Assembly: GCA_947450005.1 (NCBI GenBank)
Contig: CANFTU010000004.1
Location: forward strand, 1-36,958
Direction of reading: 5' to 3'
Source of the DNA: Comamonadaceae bacterium
GTDB taxonomy: Bacteria > Pseudomonadota > Gammaproteobacteria > Burkholderiales > Burkholderiaceae_C
DNA length: 36,958 bases
The position numbers were made by a program, and so were the translations under genes. Numbering within the stretch: position 1 is the first letter of the stretch; the number at the start of each line of letters is the position of its first letter. The notes below the pieces were generated by a model that had not been told where the DNA came from, ran no database searches, and worked only from the letters and a program-made list of their open reading frames with translations. Below, in pieces: positions 7,920-16,412 of this stretch.

Positions 7920-8434
7920 GGCAACACCGGCGAGGTCAGCATGGTCTGTGCGTCCACGGTCGCCTTGGGACCATCGAGCTCCATGCGCAACTCGAACTGG
8001 AAATGGCTGCATCCGGGGAACTGCGCCTGCATGGTGTGGGCGACCAGATTGCAGACCATGCCGTAAGTCACCAGACTGCCCGGGTCACCGCCTTCGGGCA
8101 GCGCGTAGATATCCGCGCCCAGGTGATGCACCAGGTTTTGCTGCGCCAAGCCCAGGTTGGTATCCGGGTTGTGGAACAAATGCCACCAGTGCCGCGTGCG
8201 CCGGGGATAGAGCAGCGTCCAGCTACCCCAGATGCGCCGTCCGTCCGTGCCCTGCGCCACCGTGCGCGCATACAGGCGCGGGGCGTAGCCGACCGCATGG
8301 AAAAACTTCCAGTTGGGGAAAAATGCCCGCAGCAAAAACAGCCACGGCCCGCTGATAACCGGCGTCTTCCAGACCAGCGTGGCCAGCATGAACACAAAGT
8401 ACGCCAGGAACAGCCACTGCGCCATGCCGTCCAT
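7910..8434 (-). CDS. Uncharacterised membrane-anchored protein
   Basis: The product is 174 residues and I do not recognise the family. It has one hydrophobic N-terminal segment (WLFLAYFVFMLATLVW) and perhaps a shallow second one (GPWLFLLRAFFP). The rest is soluble-looking and rich in aromatic and His residues (TRHWWHLFHNPDTNLG; NLVHHLGADIYALPEGG). The start at 8434 is supported by GGAG ten bases upstream. It sits 21 bp after bciA and overlaps the HTTM-like gene, so all three are probably made together. A role as partner of the HTTM-like protein is inference from this coupling only. Confidence 0.75.
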   Translation of the reverse strand: MDGMAQWLFLAYFVFMLATLVWKTPVISGPWLFLLRAFFPNWKFFHAVGYAPRLYARTVAQGTDGRRIWGSWTLLYPRRTRHWWHLFHNPDTNLGLAQQNLVHHLGADIYALPEGGDPGSLVTYGMVCNLVAHTMQAQFPGCSHFQFELRMELDGPKATVDAQTMLTSPVLPCL

Positions 8435-8455
8435 ACCGCTGTGTCTCCGCGGCCC

Positions 8456-9472
8456 TTAAAACACCGCGTGGTCGCCGCGCTGGGCTGCGGCTTTGCCGCC
8501 CAGCACCTCGGCGTAATAGCCAAACAAGGTCTGGCTGCCGGTGGACGGTGTGGCCGCCGCATCGTACTGGCCGGTCTGCGGATTGAGCACCAGCATGGAC
8601 TCGGTGGCGTAGTAGCGGCCGATGCGGGCCAGCTCGGCCTTGGCCTTCAGCGCGGGGAATAACCGCCCCAGCGTGGACAGCACGGAGATGATCACGTCCA
8701 GCAAGGCGACCGGCACCTGCGTGAAGCGCGGAGGTTTTCCGGCCAGCGCGAACAAGTGCTCCCCTTGCGCACGCGGGGTGATGGCCGGACCCGGCCCGCC
8801 GATGGGCAGGATGCGGTTATGCCGCTCGGGGGTATGCAGGCACGCGGCGATGTAGTCGCCCAAGTCGTCGTCGCTGATGGGGGTGCAGGCGGTCAACCTG
8901 CCGTCGCCAAACAGCAAAAATGGCTTGCCTTTGCGCACCCGTTCGATCTGACCCGAGAGCGATTTGAAAAACGCGGTGGGCCGCACGATGGAATAGCGCA
9001 TGCCGGAGTCGATCAGCGCCTGCTCGAACGCCAGCTTGGCATGCTGAAAAGCCAGCAGCGGCTTTTGCACGCAGATCGCCGACAGCAGCACAAAGTGCGC
9101 GGCGCCGGCGTGCCGGGCGGCGTGCAGCGCATGCAGCTGCGCTTGGTGGTCGATGGCCCAGGCATCCTGCGGCGCGCCGGTGCGCGAGGCCAGGCAGGAC
9201 ACCACCGCGTCAAAGTGTTCTCCGCACACTGCCTCGCGCAGCAGCGACGCTGCGTCACCCACATCGGCAACCCGCAGCTGCGCCCCGGGCAGCAAACGCT
9301 GACAATCGGCCAGCGATAACGCGCCACCCACGCCCGCACGGGCGCGCACCACACAGACCACCGTGTGACCCAGGCGCTGCAGCGCGCGCACCGTGGCCTG
9401 GCCGATGGTGCCCGTGCCACCGAACACCAGCACGCGCTGCGGCGTGGTGGGTGAAGCGTCTATGCCGGGCAT
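8456..9472 (-). CDS. bciA: 3,8-divinyl (proto)chlorophyllide 8-vinyl reductase-like protein
   Basis: The protein belongs to the atypical SDR/NmrA-like reductases and most resembles plant DVR and bacterial BciA. These use NADPH to reduce the C8 vinyl group of chlorophyllide precursors. It has an N-terminal VFGGTGTIGQATVRAL dinucleotide-binding loop. The DVR-type stretches are FVLLSAICVQKPLLAFQHAK, RPTAFFKSLSGQ, FGDGRLTACTPISDDDL, LPIGGPGPAITP, and GRYYATESMLVLNPQTG followed by ATPSTGSQTL. I recall nearly the same order of blocks in plant DVR. The ORF starts at 9544, but that extension overlaps the cupin gene. The ATG at 9472 (MPGIDASP) leaves 16 bp after the cupin stop and has GAGGGG upstream, giving 338 residues. 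No other bacteriochlorophyll genes lie in the window. A non-photosynthetic role of a DVR-like reductase cannot be excluded. Confidence 0.8.
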   Translation of the reverse strand: MPGIDASPTTPQRVLVFGGTGTIGQATVRALQRLGHTVVCVVRARAGVGGALSLADCQRLLPGAQLRVADVGDAASLLREAVCGEHFDAVVSCLASRTGAPQDAWAIDHQAQLHALHAARHAGAAHFVLLSAICVQKPLLAFQHAKLAFEQALIDSGMRYSIVRPTAFFKSLSGQIERVRKGKPFLLFGDGRLTACTPISDDDLGDYIAACLHTPERHNRILPIGGPGPAITPRAQGEHLFALAGKPPRFTQVPVALLDVIISVLSTLGRLFPALKAKAELARIGRYYATESMLVLNPQTGQYDAAATPSTGSQTLFGYYAEVLGGKAAAQRGDHAVF

Positions 9473-9488
9473 GGGCGTCCAATGCCCC

Positions 9489-9767
9489 TCAGTTCGCCCG
9501 GGCCACCCAGAAGGTCGCGCCCTGTGGGCCGTAGTGTTCGGCATGCGGCGTATTGCGCGCCAGGCGGAAACCCTCCCCGGCTTGGTAGGGGCGGCGGCTG
9601 TCGCCCACAGTCAAGACCAGGCTGCCGCGCGCGACGTGGACGTGCAAGTCAAAGGGGTGGGTATGGCTGTCGAGTTGCAGATCGGGAGCCCACTCGCGTG
9701 TGATGATTTCATCAAAGCCTTCGTCCATGGCTTGGGCGGTAAAGTCTTCCAGATTGACAGGCTGCAT
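9489..9767 (-). CDS. Small cupin-domain protein
   Basis: This is a single-domain cupin of 92 residues. Motif 1 is recognisable as HTHPFDLHVHVARGSLVLT (the His residues would bind a metal) and motif 2 as GEGFRLARNTPHAEHYG. The enzyme or sensor role of such small cupins cannot be read from sequence. GGAG six to nine bases before the ATG at 9767 supports the start. It is the first gene of the leftward group with bciA and is divergent from the SDR gene. Confidence 0.8.
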   Translation of the reverse strand: MQPVNLEDFTAQAMDEGFDEIITREWAPDLQLDSHTHPFDLHVHVARGSLVLTVGDSRRPYQAGEGFRLARNTPHAEHYGPQGATFWVARAN

Positions 9768-9860
9768 GGGGGCTCCAGAACGGGGTCATCTATCCTACCA
9801 AGGCAAATCAGCCGGCCACAGTGTGCTGCAATCGGCCCCTCACTTCAATGGTATCCACGC

Positions 9861-10622
9861 ATGCAGACCAACCATCCTTCGCCCCTTGTCTTGATCACCG
9901 GTGCCAGCCGCGGCATCGGCGCAGCCACCGCCCTTTTGGCAGCCCGCCAGGGCTGGGCTGTGGCCGTGAATTACGCCGGCAACGCCAGCGCCGCGCAGAA
10001 GGTGGTGCAACAGATCCGGGCCGAGGGCGGCAAAGCCGAAATTTTTCAGGCCGATGTCGGCGACCCGGCGCACATCGCGCGGCTTTTTGCGCAGGTGGAC
10101 GCCAGCCTGGGCCGCATCACTGCGCTGGTCAACAACGCCGGCGTGGTCGACATGACCGCCCGGCTGGACGAGATGTCCTGGGAACGCTTGGAACGCATGA
10201 TGCGCATCAACGTGCTGGGCAGTCTGGCCTGCGCCCGCGAAGCGGTGCTGCGCATGAGCACCCGGCACGGCGGCGCAGGCGGCGTCATCGTCAATGTGGG
10301 CAGCGTGGCCGCGCGCCTGGGCTCCCCTGCGCAATATCTGGACTACGCTGCCAGCAAAGGCGCGATTGATACCTTCACTTTGGGCCTGGCCAAGGAAGTG
10401 GCGGGCGAAGGCATACGCGTCAATTGCATACGTCCGGGGATTATTGATACCGACTTGCACGGCAGCGGCGGGCTGCCCAACCGGGCCCGCGACCTGGCGC
10501 CGCAAGTGCCCATGCAACGGCCGGGCACAGCGCACGAGGTGGCACAGTCAATCGCGTGGCTGCTCAGCGACGCCGCGAGTTACGTCACCGGCTCCATCAT
10601 CGATGTAGCGGGCGGCCGCTAA
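9861..10622 (+). CDS. Short-chain dehydrogenase/reductase (SDR)
   Basis: A classical NAD(P)-dependent SDR of 253 residues. It has the cofactor loop GASRGIG (14-20), the NNAG structural motif (about 93), a catalytic Ser in VNVGSVAARLGSP, the YAASK active-site Tyr-Lys pair (about 160), PG near RVNCIRPGIIDTDLH, and the C-terminal SYVTGSIIDVAGG typical of FabG-like oxidoreductases. The ORF track begins far upstream at 9393, but the ATG at 9861 gives the normal length. The adjoining hydratase and TRAP genes suggest oxidation or reduction of a hydroxy or acyl compound. The substrate is unknown. Its stop overlaps a possible ATG of the next gene (TAATG). Confidence 0.9.
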   Translation: MQTNHPSPLVLITGASRGIGAATALLAARQGWAVAVNYAGNASAAQKVVQQIRAEGGKAEIFQADVGDPAHIARLFAQVDASLGRITALVNNAGVVDMTARLDEMSWERLERMMRINVLGSLACAREAVLRMSTRHGGAGGVIVNVGSVAARLGSPAQYLDYAASKGAIDTFTLGLAKEVAGEGIRVNCIRPGIIDTDLHGSGGLPNRARDLAPQVPMQRPGTAHEVAQSIAWLLSDAASYVTGSIIDVAGGR

Positions 10623-10636
10623 TGCAGGAAAAGACC

Positions 10637-11113
10637 ATGGCCAAGAAATACTACTGGGAAGATTTGCAAGCCGGCCAAGTGCGCGATTTGGGGCACGTGA
10701 CGCCCACGCGCGAAGCCATCCTTGCGTTTGCCACGCAGTTCGACCCACAGCCCTTTCATTTGGACGATGCGGCGGCGCAGGCCTCGGTGTTTGGCGCACT
10801 GTGCGCCAGCGGCTGGCATACCTGTTCGATGGCGATGCGGCTGATGGTGGACAACTTTCTGGTCGACAGCTCCAGCCTGGGCTCGCCTGGCTTGGAAAAC
10901 ATCCAATGGCACAAGCCGGTGTTCCCGGGCGACACGCTGCATCTCACCGTCCGCATCACCGACACCCGCCCCATGCGTTCGCGTCCCTACGTGGGCATGG
11001 TGCGCATCGTATGGGACGTGACCCGCCAAGGCGGCGAAAAAGTCTTGTCCATGGAGGGTTGGGCCATGTTCGGACGGCGCCACCCGGCTGCGCCCGAGGC
11101 AGCAACGGCCTGA
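10637..11113 (+). CDS. MaoC-like (R)-enoyl-CoA hydratase
   Basis: The product is a hot-dog-fold MaoC domain of 158 residues. The hydratase motif is seen as ATQFDPQPFHLDDAAAQAS followed by GALCASGWHTCSMAMRLM, with the catalytic Asp/His pair. Further on are PGLENIQWHKPVFPGDTL and VTRQGGEKVLSMEGWAMF, typical of this family. Starts at 10556, 10622 and 10637 are possible. The ATG at 10637 (MAKKYYWEDL) is preferred because AGGAAAA precedes it at good spacing and because WEDL is where MaoC proteins begin. It probably shares a transcript with the SDR and acts on an acyl-CoA. Confidence 0.88.
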   Translation: MAKKYYWEDLQAGQVRDLGHVTPTREAILAFATQFDPQPFHLDDAAAQASVFGALCASGWHTCSMAMRLMVDNFLVDSSSLGSPGLENIQWHKPVFPGDTLHLTVRITDTRPMRSRPYVGMVRIVWDVTRQGGEKVLSMEGWAMFGRRHPAAPEAATA

Positions 11114-11180
11114 CAGCCCGCCGGTATCATCCCGCGGCGGCGCAAGCCAACGACCGCACATACCAATACAGGAGTACCGC

Positions 11181-12185
11181 ATGCGCCCTACCCACTCTCC
11201 GCGCCGCCGCGCCGTTCTCGCGGCCATGGCAGCCAGCAGCAGCTTGGCACTGCCAGCCTGGGCGCAGAGCAAAGCGCTCTTGCGCATCTCCAGCCCGGCC
11301 GTACCCGACGACTGGCACGCCAGGATGTGGACCGTGTTCAAAGATGCCCTGGACAAAAGCGCGCCGGGTGAATTTGATGTGCAGATCAACCTCAACGCCA
11401 GCCTGTTCAAACAAGGTGCGGAACCGGCGGCGATGGCCCGTGGCAATCTGGAATTGACCACGGTCTCGGCTGCGGATATTGCCAAAATTGTTCCTGAATT
11501 CTCCATCTTCACCGCTGGTTATGTGGTGCGTGACGCGGCGCAGCAGCAGAAAATTTTCAATGGCTCGATCGGCACCGAGATGTTCAAGACCGTCTCGGAA
11601 AAAATGGACATCACCGTCCTGTCGACCTGCTACTACGGCACCCGCCAAGTCAATCTGCGCGAAATGCGCAATGTCAAAACGCCGGGCGACCTGAAGGGCG
11701 TCAAATTGCGCATGCCCGGATCGAAGGACTGGCTGTTCCTTGGCGAAGCGCTGGGTGCGACCGCCACGCCGCTGGCTTTTGGCGAGGTCTATCTGGGCCT
11801 CAAAGCCGGCACCATCGACGGGCAGGACAACCCGCTGCCCACTGTCAAGGCCGCCAAGTTTTATGAGGTGACCAAGCAGATCGTGCTCACCAGCCATTTG
11901 GTTGACGGTTTGTTCATCGCCATATCCAACAAGGCGCTTGCCGCCATGACGGCAGGACAGCGCCAGAAAGTGTTGGCCGCGGCGCAAGCCGCCGCTGCTT
12001 ACAACAACGAGAACCGCGCCAAAGAAGAAGCGCAGCTGGTGGAGTTTTTCAAGAAAGAGGGCCTGCAGGTCACAACGCCCGACCTGGACGCCTTCCATAA
12101 AACCGTACAAGCCGCTTATATGAACGCGGACTATGCCAAAACCTGGCCGCACGGGTTGCTGGATCGCATCAATGCCGTCAAATAG
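11181..12185 (+). CDS. dctP: TRAP transporter substrate-binding protein (DctP type)
   Basis: This is the periplasmic solute receptor of a TRAP system, 334 residues. The signal region has an RRR block and a hydrophobic core ending PAWAQS (cleavage near residue 28). The DctP-family part includes the ligand-region pattern LRMPGSKDWLFLGEALGA followed by TPLAFGEVYLGLKAGTIDGQ, where the Arg normally binds a carboxylate. AGGAG lies eight bases before the ATG. It heads a dctPQM gene set. The ligand is probably an organic acid, which is the family rule; the particular acid cannot be read from the sequence. Confidence 0.93.
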   Translation: MRPTHSPRRRAVLAAMAASSSLALPAWAQSKALLRISSPAVPDDWHARMWTVFKDALDKSAPGEFDVQINLNASLFKQGAEPAAMARGNLELTTVSAADIAKIVPEFSIFTAGYVVRDAAQQQKIFNGSIGTEMFKTVSEKMDITVLSTCYYGTRQVNLREMRNVKTPGDLKGVKLRMPGSKDWLFLGEALGATATPLAFGEVYLGLKAGTIDGQDNPLPTVKAAKFYEVTKQIVLTSHLVDGLFIAISNKALAAMTAGQRQKVLAAAQAAAAYNNENRAKEEAQLVEFFKKEGLQVTTPDLDAFHKTVQAAYMNADYAKTWPHGLLDRINAVK

Positions 12186-12194
12186 CGCGCCCGC

Positions 12195-12674
12195 ATGAGC
12201 GTTTGGATGCAGCGTGCCGCGAACTGGGTGGGTGGCGGCCTGTTCGTGGCCCTGTTTGGCGTTTTCATCGTCCAGATCACAGCGCGCTTTGGCTTGAACA
12301 AACCGCTGGCGTGGACCGACGAGGCGGCGGTCATTCTGTATGTCTGGGTTATTTTGTGGGCCACCGCGACCATGGTTCCGCAGCGCGAGCATGTCGCGTT
12401 TGACTTGATCTGGAACAGCGTGGGCACTGGCGCGCGCCGGGCCATGCAAATCACCGGCAACCTGCTGGTCGGCACGCTGGCTTTGGTAGCCTTGCCTGCG
12501 AGCTGGGACTATGTGCGCTTTATGGCGCGCGAAGGCACGCCCGTGCTGGATGTTCCGCTGTTCTGGGTCTATGTACCTTTTGTGCTCATGTTGTTAGCGT
12601 TGGTGCTGCGCTGTGGCTTTGCGGTGTGGCAGGCGCTGCGCAGACAAGGTCTGGACGCGGAGTTGCGCTTGTGA
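12195..12674 (+). CDS. dctQ: TRAP transporter small membrane subunit (DctQ type)
   Basis: The product has 159 residues and four hydrophobic segments (LFVALFGVFIVQI, EAAVILYVWVILWATATMV, ITGNLLVGTLALVALPA, VYVPFVLMLLALVLRC). It has the DctQ features TDEAAVILYVW and PQREHVAFDLIW. It associates with the large permease in the inner membrane. It begins nine bases after dctP ends, and its stop overlaps the start of the large subunit. Confidence 0.9.
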   Translation: MSVWMQRAANWVGGGLFVALFGVFIVQITARFGLNKPLAWTDEAAVILYVWVILWATATMVPQREHVAFDLIWNSVGTGARRAMQITGNLLVGTLALVALPASWDYVRFMAREGTPVLDVPLFWVYVPFVLMLLALVLRCGFAVWQALRRQGLDAELRL

Positions 12675-13969
12675 GCGTGGCCTTGGGCACCTTATTGGCC
12701 GTGATGCTGGCCGGCTTGTTGTTGCGCATGCCCATTGGCTTTTCCATGCTGGCGGCTGGTGTGGGCTATTTGCTGGTTAAGGGCCAGGATCTGGGCTTGG
12801 TAGCCGAGCAGGTCTGCAATGGGCTTTACAACAACTACGTGCTGCTGGCGGTGCCGCTGTTTGTGTTTGCGGCCAATCTGATGAACGCAGGGACGGTGAG
12901 CGAACGCATTTTTGATTTCTGCCGCATCCTGGTGGGCCGCATGCGCGGGGGGCTTGCGCAGGTGGACATTCTGGTGAGCGTGGTGTTTTCGGGCATGAGC
13001 GGCAGCGCGATTGCCGACGCCGCCGGACCGGGCCTGGTGACCATCCGGCAAATGCTGAAGAAGTCCGAATACACGCCCGGATTCGCCGGTGCGGTCGTGG
13101 TGGCCAGCGCCACGCTGGGACCCATCATCCCGCCCAGTATTCCCATGGTGATTTACGCCTTGGTGTCCGGCGCGTCGGTGGGCGCGCTGTTTCTGGGCGG
13201 GGTTGTGCCGGGCCTTTGCATGGCGCTGCTGATGATGGGCGTGGTGCAGATCATCGCCACCCGGCGCAACATGCCGCGGGAAGACCCGATTCCGCTGCGC
13301 GAATGGCCCGCTATTTTGTACCGCGGTGCGTTACCGCTTTCCATGCCCGTTGTTCTGCTGGGTGGCATTTACAGCGGCGCGTTCACGCCAACCGAGGCTG
13401 CTGCCGTCGCGGCGCTGCATGCACTGGTGCTCGCGGGTGTGGTGTACCGCGCGCTAACGTGGCGTGCTTTAGCTGGCGTGATCTTGGAATCCACGCGCAG
13501 CAGCGCGGTGATCACGCTGATTCTGGCCGGGTCGTTCATCCTGAATTACGCCTTTACCAGCGAAGGCGTACCGCAAACCATGGCGCACTGGGTGGCCGGG
13601 ATGCAACTGACGCAGTTGCAATTTCTGCTGCTGGTCAATGGCTTGTTCCTGGCGCTGGGCTGCTTTCTGGATGTGTCCGTCTTGCTGCTGGTGTTTGTGC
13701 CCATGTTGCTGCCCGCTGCGCGCCTGTTGGGCGTGGACCTGGTGCACTTTGGCGTGCTGGTGGTGCTCAACATGATGATTGGGCTCATCCACCCGCCGTT
13801 TGGCATGCTGCTGTTCGTTACCAAAGCGCTGACCGGCATTCCGATTGGCGACATGATGCGTGAAGGGTGGCCGTTTTTGCTGATGCTGCTGGCGCTGCTG
13901 CTGGCCATCACCGTGTTTCCGCAAATAGTGCTGTGGCTGCCGCACACCATGGGGTATGTGACCGGGTGA
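12671..13969 (+). CDS. dctM: TRAP transporter large permease (DctM type)
   Basis: This is the sodium-coupled transport subunit, with 12 or so hydrophobic segments over 432 residues. Family blocks include RMPIGFSMLAAGVGYLLV, VFSGMSGSAIADAAGPG, GATLGPIIPPSIPMV-like (here ASATLGPIIPPSIPMVIYAL), GAFTPTEAAAVAALHA and LIHPPFGMLLFVTKA. The ORF track shows a frame from 12626, but the GTG at 12671, overlapping the dctQ stop (GTGA), gives the normal start. GGAG is about nine bases upstream. Coupling to dctQ is therefore likely. Confidence 0.93.
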   Translation: MSVALGTLLAVMLAGLLLRMPIGFSMLAAGVGYLLVKGQDLGLVAEQVCNGLYNNYVLLAVPLFVFAANLMNAGTVSERIFDFCRILVGRMRGGLAQVDILVSVVFSGMSGSAIADAAGPGLVTIRQMLKKSEYTPGFAGAVVVASATLGPIIPPSIPMVIYALVSGASVGALFLGGVVPGLCMALLMMGVVQIIATRRNMPREDPIPLREWPAILYRGALPLSMPVVLLGGIYSGAFTPTEAAAVAALHALVLAGVVYRALTWRALAGVILESTRSSAVITLILAGSFILNYAFTSEGVPQTMAHWVAGMQLTQLQFLLLVNGLFLALGCFLDVSVLLLVFVPMLLPAARLLGVDLVHFGVLVVLNMMIGLIHPPFGMLLFVTKALTGIPIGDMMREGWPFLLMLLALLLAITVFPQIVLWLPHTMGYVTG

Positions 13970-13999
13970 TTCCCACAACGGGCAGGCCGAGGGAGGCGC

Positions 14000-16378
14000 A
14001 TGGATAATCCATCGACTTCGCACCGCCTATTCCCCTTGATACCGATTTCCCCATTCCGCCGCAAACTCAGAATAGCCCTGTGCCTGGCGCAGGTCATGGT
14101 TTTTTTGCCTGCGTCGGTAATTGCACAGTCGGAGGAAGCGGCACCCACCTTGCTACAAGCCGACCGGATCAGCGGGCACAGCGGCGCAGAAACGGTCCTG
14201 GAGGGCGACGCGCTGCTGCAAAAACCGGGTTTGGTCCTCCAAGCCGATCAGCTGGAATATGACCAACTCAGCGACCGGGCCAAGGCAACCGGGAACGTCC
14301 GAATCCAGCGCAAAGGCAGCCGTTATGAAGGCACCGCGGGCGAAGTAACCGTGGATTCCATGGAAGGGTACATGGACAACATGCGCTACGAGTTTGAACA
14401 GAATGGAAGCCACGGTGAAGCCCTTCGGGTCGATTTTGTCGACGAGACCCACAGCACGCTGTTCCAAACGACCTACACCACCTGCCGTCGCGATGCGGTC
14501 GCCGATTGGGCGCCTGCCTGGGTCGTTCGGGCGGGTCAGTTGGATCTGGATAACGACGAAGACATTGGAACCGCCCAAAGTGCATATTTGGAGTTCAAAG
14601 GCGTTCCTATCCTGCCGATTCCGCCGATGGGTTTCCCGCTATCGGAAAAGCGCAAGTCCGGATTTCTGCCACCCACTTTGGGGCTGGACAACACCAATGG
14701 CCTGGAAGTGACAACGCCGTATTACTGGAACATTGCGCCGAATCGGGACGCGACCATTTCGCCTACCCTAATGGCATCTCGCGGTGTGAATGTAACTAGC
14801 GAGTATCGTTATTTGGAGTCAGATTACTTGGGCGTAGTGAAGACGTCAGTACTGCCAAGCGACCAATTGCGAAGCTCGGATCGCTGGGGCTTGGCCCTCA
14901 AGCACCAAGCCAGGCTCGACACGCAGCTCGGTGGCGTCGGCTGGGGGCTTAATGTGAACCGGGTGAGTGACGACAATTATTGGCGGGACTTCGCTTCTCT
15001 GGCATATACCGGTCAAACCATCACGGGCCCGGCAGGTGCAATCGGGGCGGCCCAAGCACTGTCAGCTGCCGGACAGACCGCCGCTGCGTTTGCCGATCCT
15101 GCGGCAGGGGCTTTGCGCTTGCTTCCTTCGCAATTCAATGCCGGCTGGGGCAGCGGCTATTTTTCTTCCGCCGTCATGGTTCAAAAGTGGCAGGTTTTGC
15201 AGGATGCAAACGCCTACATTGTTAAACCGTATGAGCGCCTTCCCCAGATCACGGGACGCTATGCCAGGATCAATGATGGCGGCTGGGACTGGTCCATCGA
15301 CGGTGACTTCACCCGGTTTTCTTCCTATGCAGAGCTGACGGGCCAGCCCAATGCGGATCGCGGTGTTCTGTGGGGTCAAGTCAGTCGGCCCTGGCTCGCA
15401 CCGCAGGGCTACATCACGCCCAAAATGCAACTGCATGCCGTCGCTTACCAATATGACAACCTCACTTACTACGGAAGCAGTGGAGCAGCCAGCAGCGTTC
15501 CGACATTCAGCTTGGACAGCGGGCTGGTTTTCGAAAGAGAGTCCCTGTGGGGCAACCAAACCATCGTCCAAACACTAGAGCCGCGGGCGTTCTATGTCTA
15601 TACGCCTTACCACCAACAATACCAATTACCGAACTACGACACCGGCGCAAACGACTTTAACTTTGCCTCCATCTACATGGAAAACGCATTTTCCGGGCAT
15701 GACAAGGTATCGGATAACAATTTGCTGACGCTGGGCCTGACCAGTCGCTACCTGGACCATGAAACGGGAGGGCAGTTTGCCCGGTTTGGCGTTGCGCAGC
15801 GCGTGCGTTTTGAAGATCAAAACGTAGGGATCAACAGCAGCAGCAGCGCGGCCTTAGCCGGATTCAGCGATTTCCTGGTCGGAGGGGCCATCAATATCAA
15901 CGAACGATGGGTTTTTGACTCCTTGTTGCAGTACAACACGCTGACTAATCAGTCCGTACGCTCCACTGCAGGTGCGCGCTACAGCCCGGGGCCTTACCGG
16001 GTGCTGAATCTGGCCTATCGGCTCACTCGGAACACCAGTGAGCAAATCGACAGCAGTGTGCAGTGGCCGCTCAACAAGGTCTGGCAGGGACAAGGCGAAG
16101 AGGAAGGCCAGGCTACTGGTAGGTACTATGGCCTCGCCCGAGCTAACTACAGCCTATATGACGGCCGAATGGTCGACACATTGCTGGGCCTGGAATACGA
16201 TGCAGGGTGTTGGCTTGGACGTGTGGTCCTGCAACGCTCCCAGTTGGACATCAATTCTGCTGTCCAAAGCGTGTTTTTCCAATTGGAGTTTGTCGGATTC
16301 AGCAAGCTGGGAATAAGCCCGGAAAAAGCACTTGCCAGCAGCATTCCCCGCTACCAGCCTCTGCGTGGAACGCCTTAA
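14000..16378 (+). CDS. lptD: LPS-assembly outer membrane protein LptD
   Basis: LptD forms the outer-membrane barrel that, with LptE, inserts lipopolysaccharide into the outer leaflet. The 792-residue product has a long N-terminal signal region ending near VIAQS (about 42). An OstA/LptA-like jellyroll domain follows (LLQADRISGHSGAETVLEGD; EYDQLSDRAKATGNVRIQ). The barrel starts around GFLPPTLGLDNTNGLEVTTP. After the signal only two cysteines are present, in TTYTTC and in YDAGCWLG, enough for one interdomain disulfide instead of the two in E. coli. AGGGAGG sits just before the ATG. surA follows after 34 bp. The gene is visibly less GC-rich than its neighbours, as is common for lptD. Confidence 0.96.
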   Translation: MDNPSTSHRLFPLIPISPFRRKLRIALCLAQVMVFLPASVIAQSEEAAPTLLQADRISGHSGAETVLEGDALLQKPGLVLQADQLEYDQLSDRAKATGNVRIQRKGSRYEGTAGEVTVDSMEGYMDNMRYEFEQNGSHGEALRVDFVDETHSTLFQTTYTTCRRDAVADWAPAWVVRAGQLDLDNDEDIGTAQSAYLEFKGVPILPIPPMGFPLSEKRKSGFLPPTLGLDNTNGLEVTTPYYWNIAPNRDATISPTLMASRGVNVTSEYRYLESDYLGVVKTSVLPSDQLRSSDRWGLALKHQARLDTQLGGVGWGLNVNRVSDDNYWRDFASLAYTGQTITGPAGAIGAAQALSAAGQTAAAFADPAAGALRLLPSQFNAGWGSGYFSSAVMVQKWQVLQDANAYIVKPYERLPQITGRYARINDGGWDWSIDGDFTRFSSYAELTGQPNADRGVLWGQVSRPWLAPQGYITPKMQLHAVAYQYDNLTYYGSSGAASSVPTFSLDSGLVFERESLWGNQTIVQTLEPRAFYVYTPYHQQYQLPNYDTGANDFNFASIYMENAFSGHDKVSDNNLLTLGLTSRYLDHETGGQFARFGVAQRVRFEDQNVGINSSSSAALAGFSDFLVGGAININERWVFDSLLQYNTLTNQSVRSTAGARYSPGPYRVLNLAYRLTRNTSEQIDSSVQWPLNKVWQGQGEEEGQATGRYYGLARANYSLYDGRMVDTLLGLEYDAGCWLGRVVLQRSQLDINSAVQSVFFQLEFVGFSKLGISPEKALASSIPRYQPLRGTP

Positions 16379-16412
16379 ATGTCCATGCCCCTCGGAACTT
16401 TGATTGATTGAC

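Noticed and set aside
9393-9860. N-terminal extension of the SDR gene in the ORF track
   Set aside because: It overlaps the divergent cupin and bciA genes and would place the GASRGIG motif at residue 170 instead of about 14.
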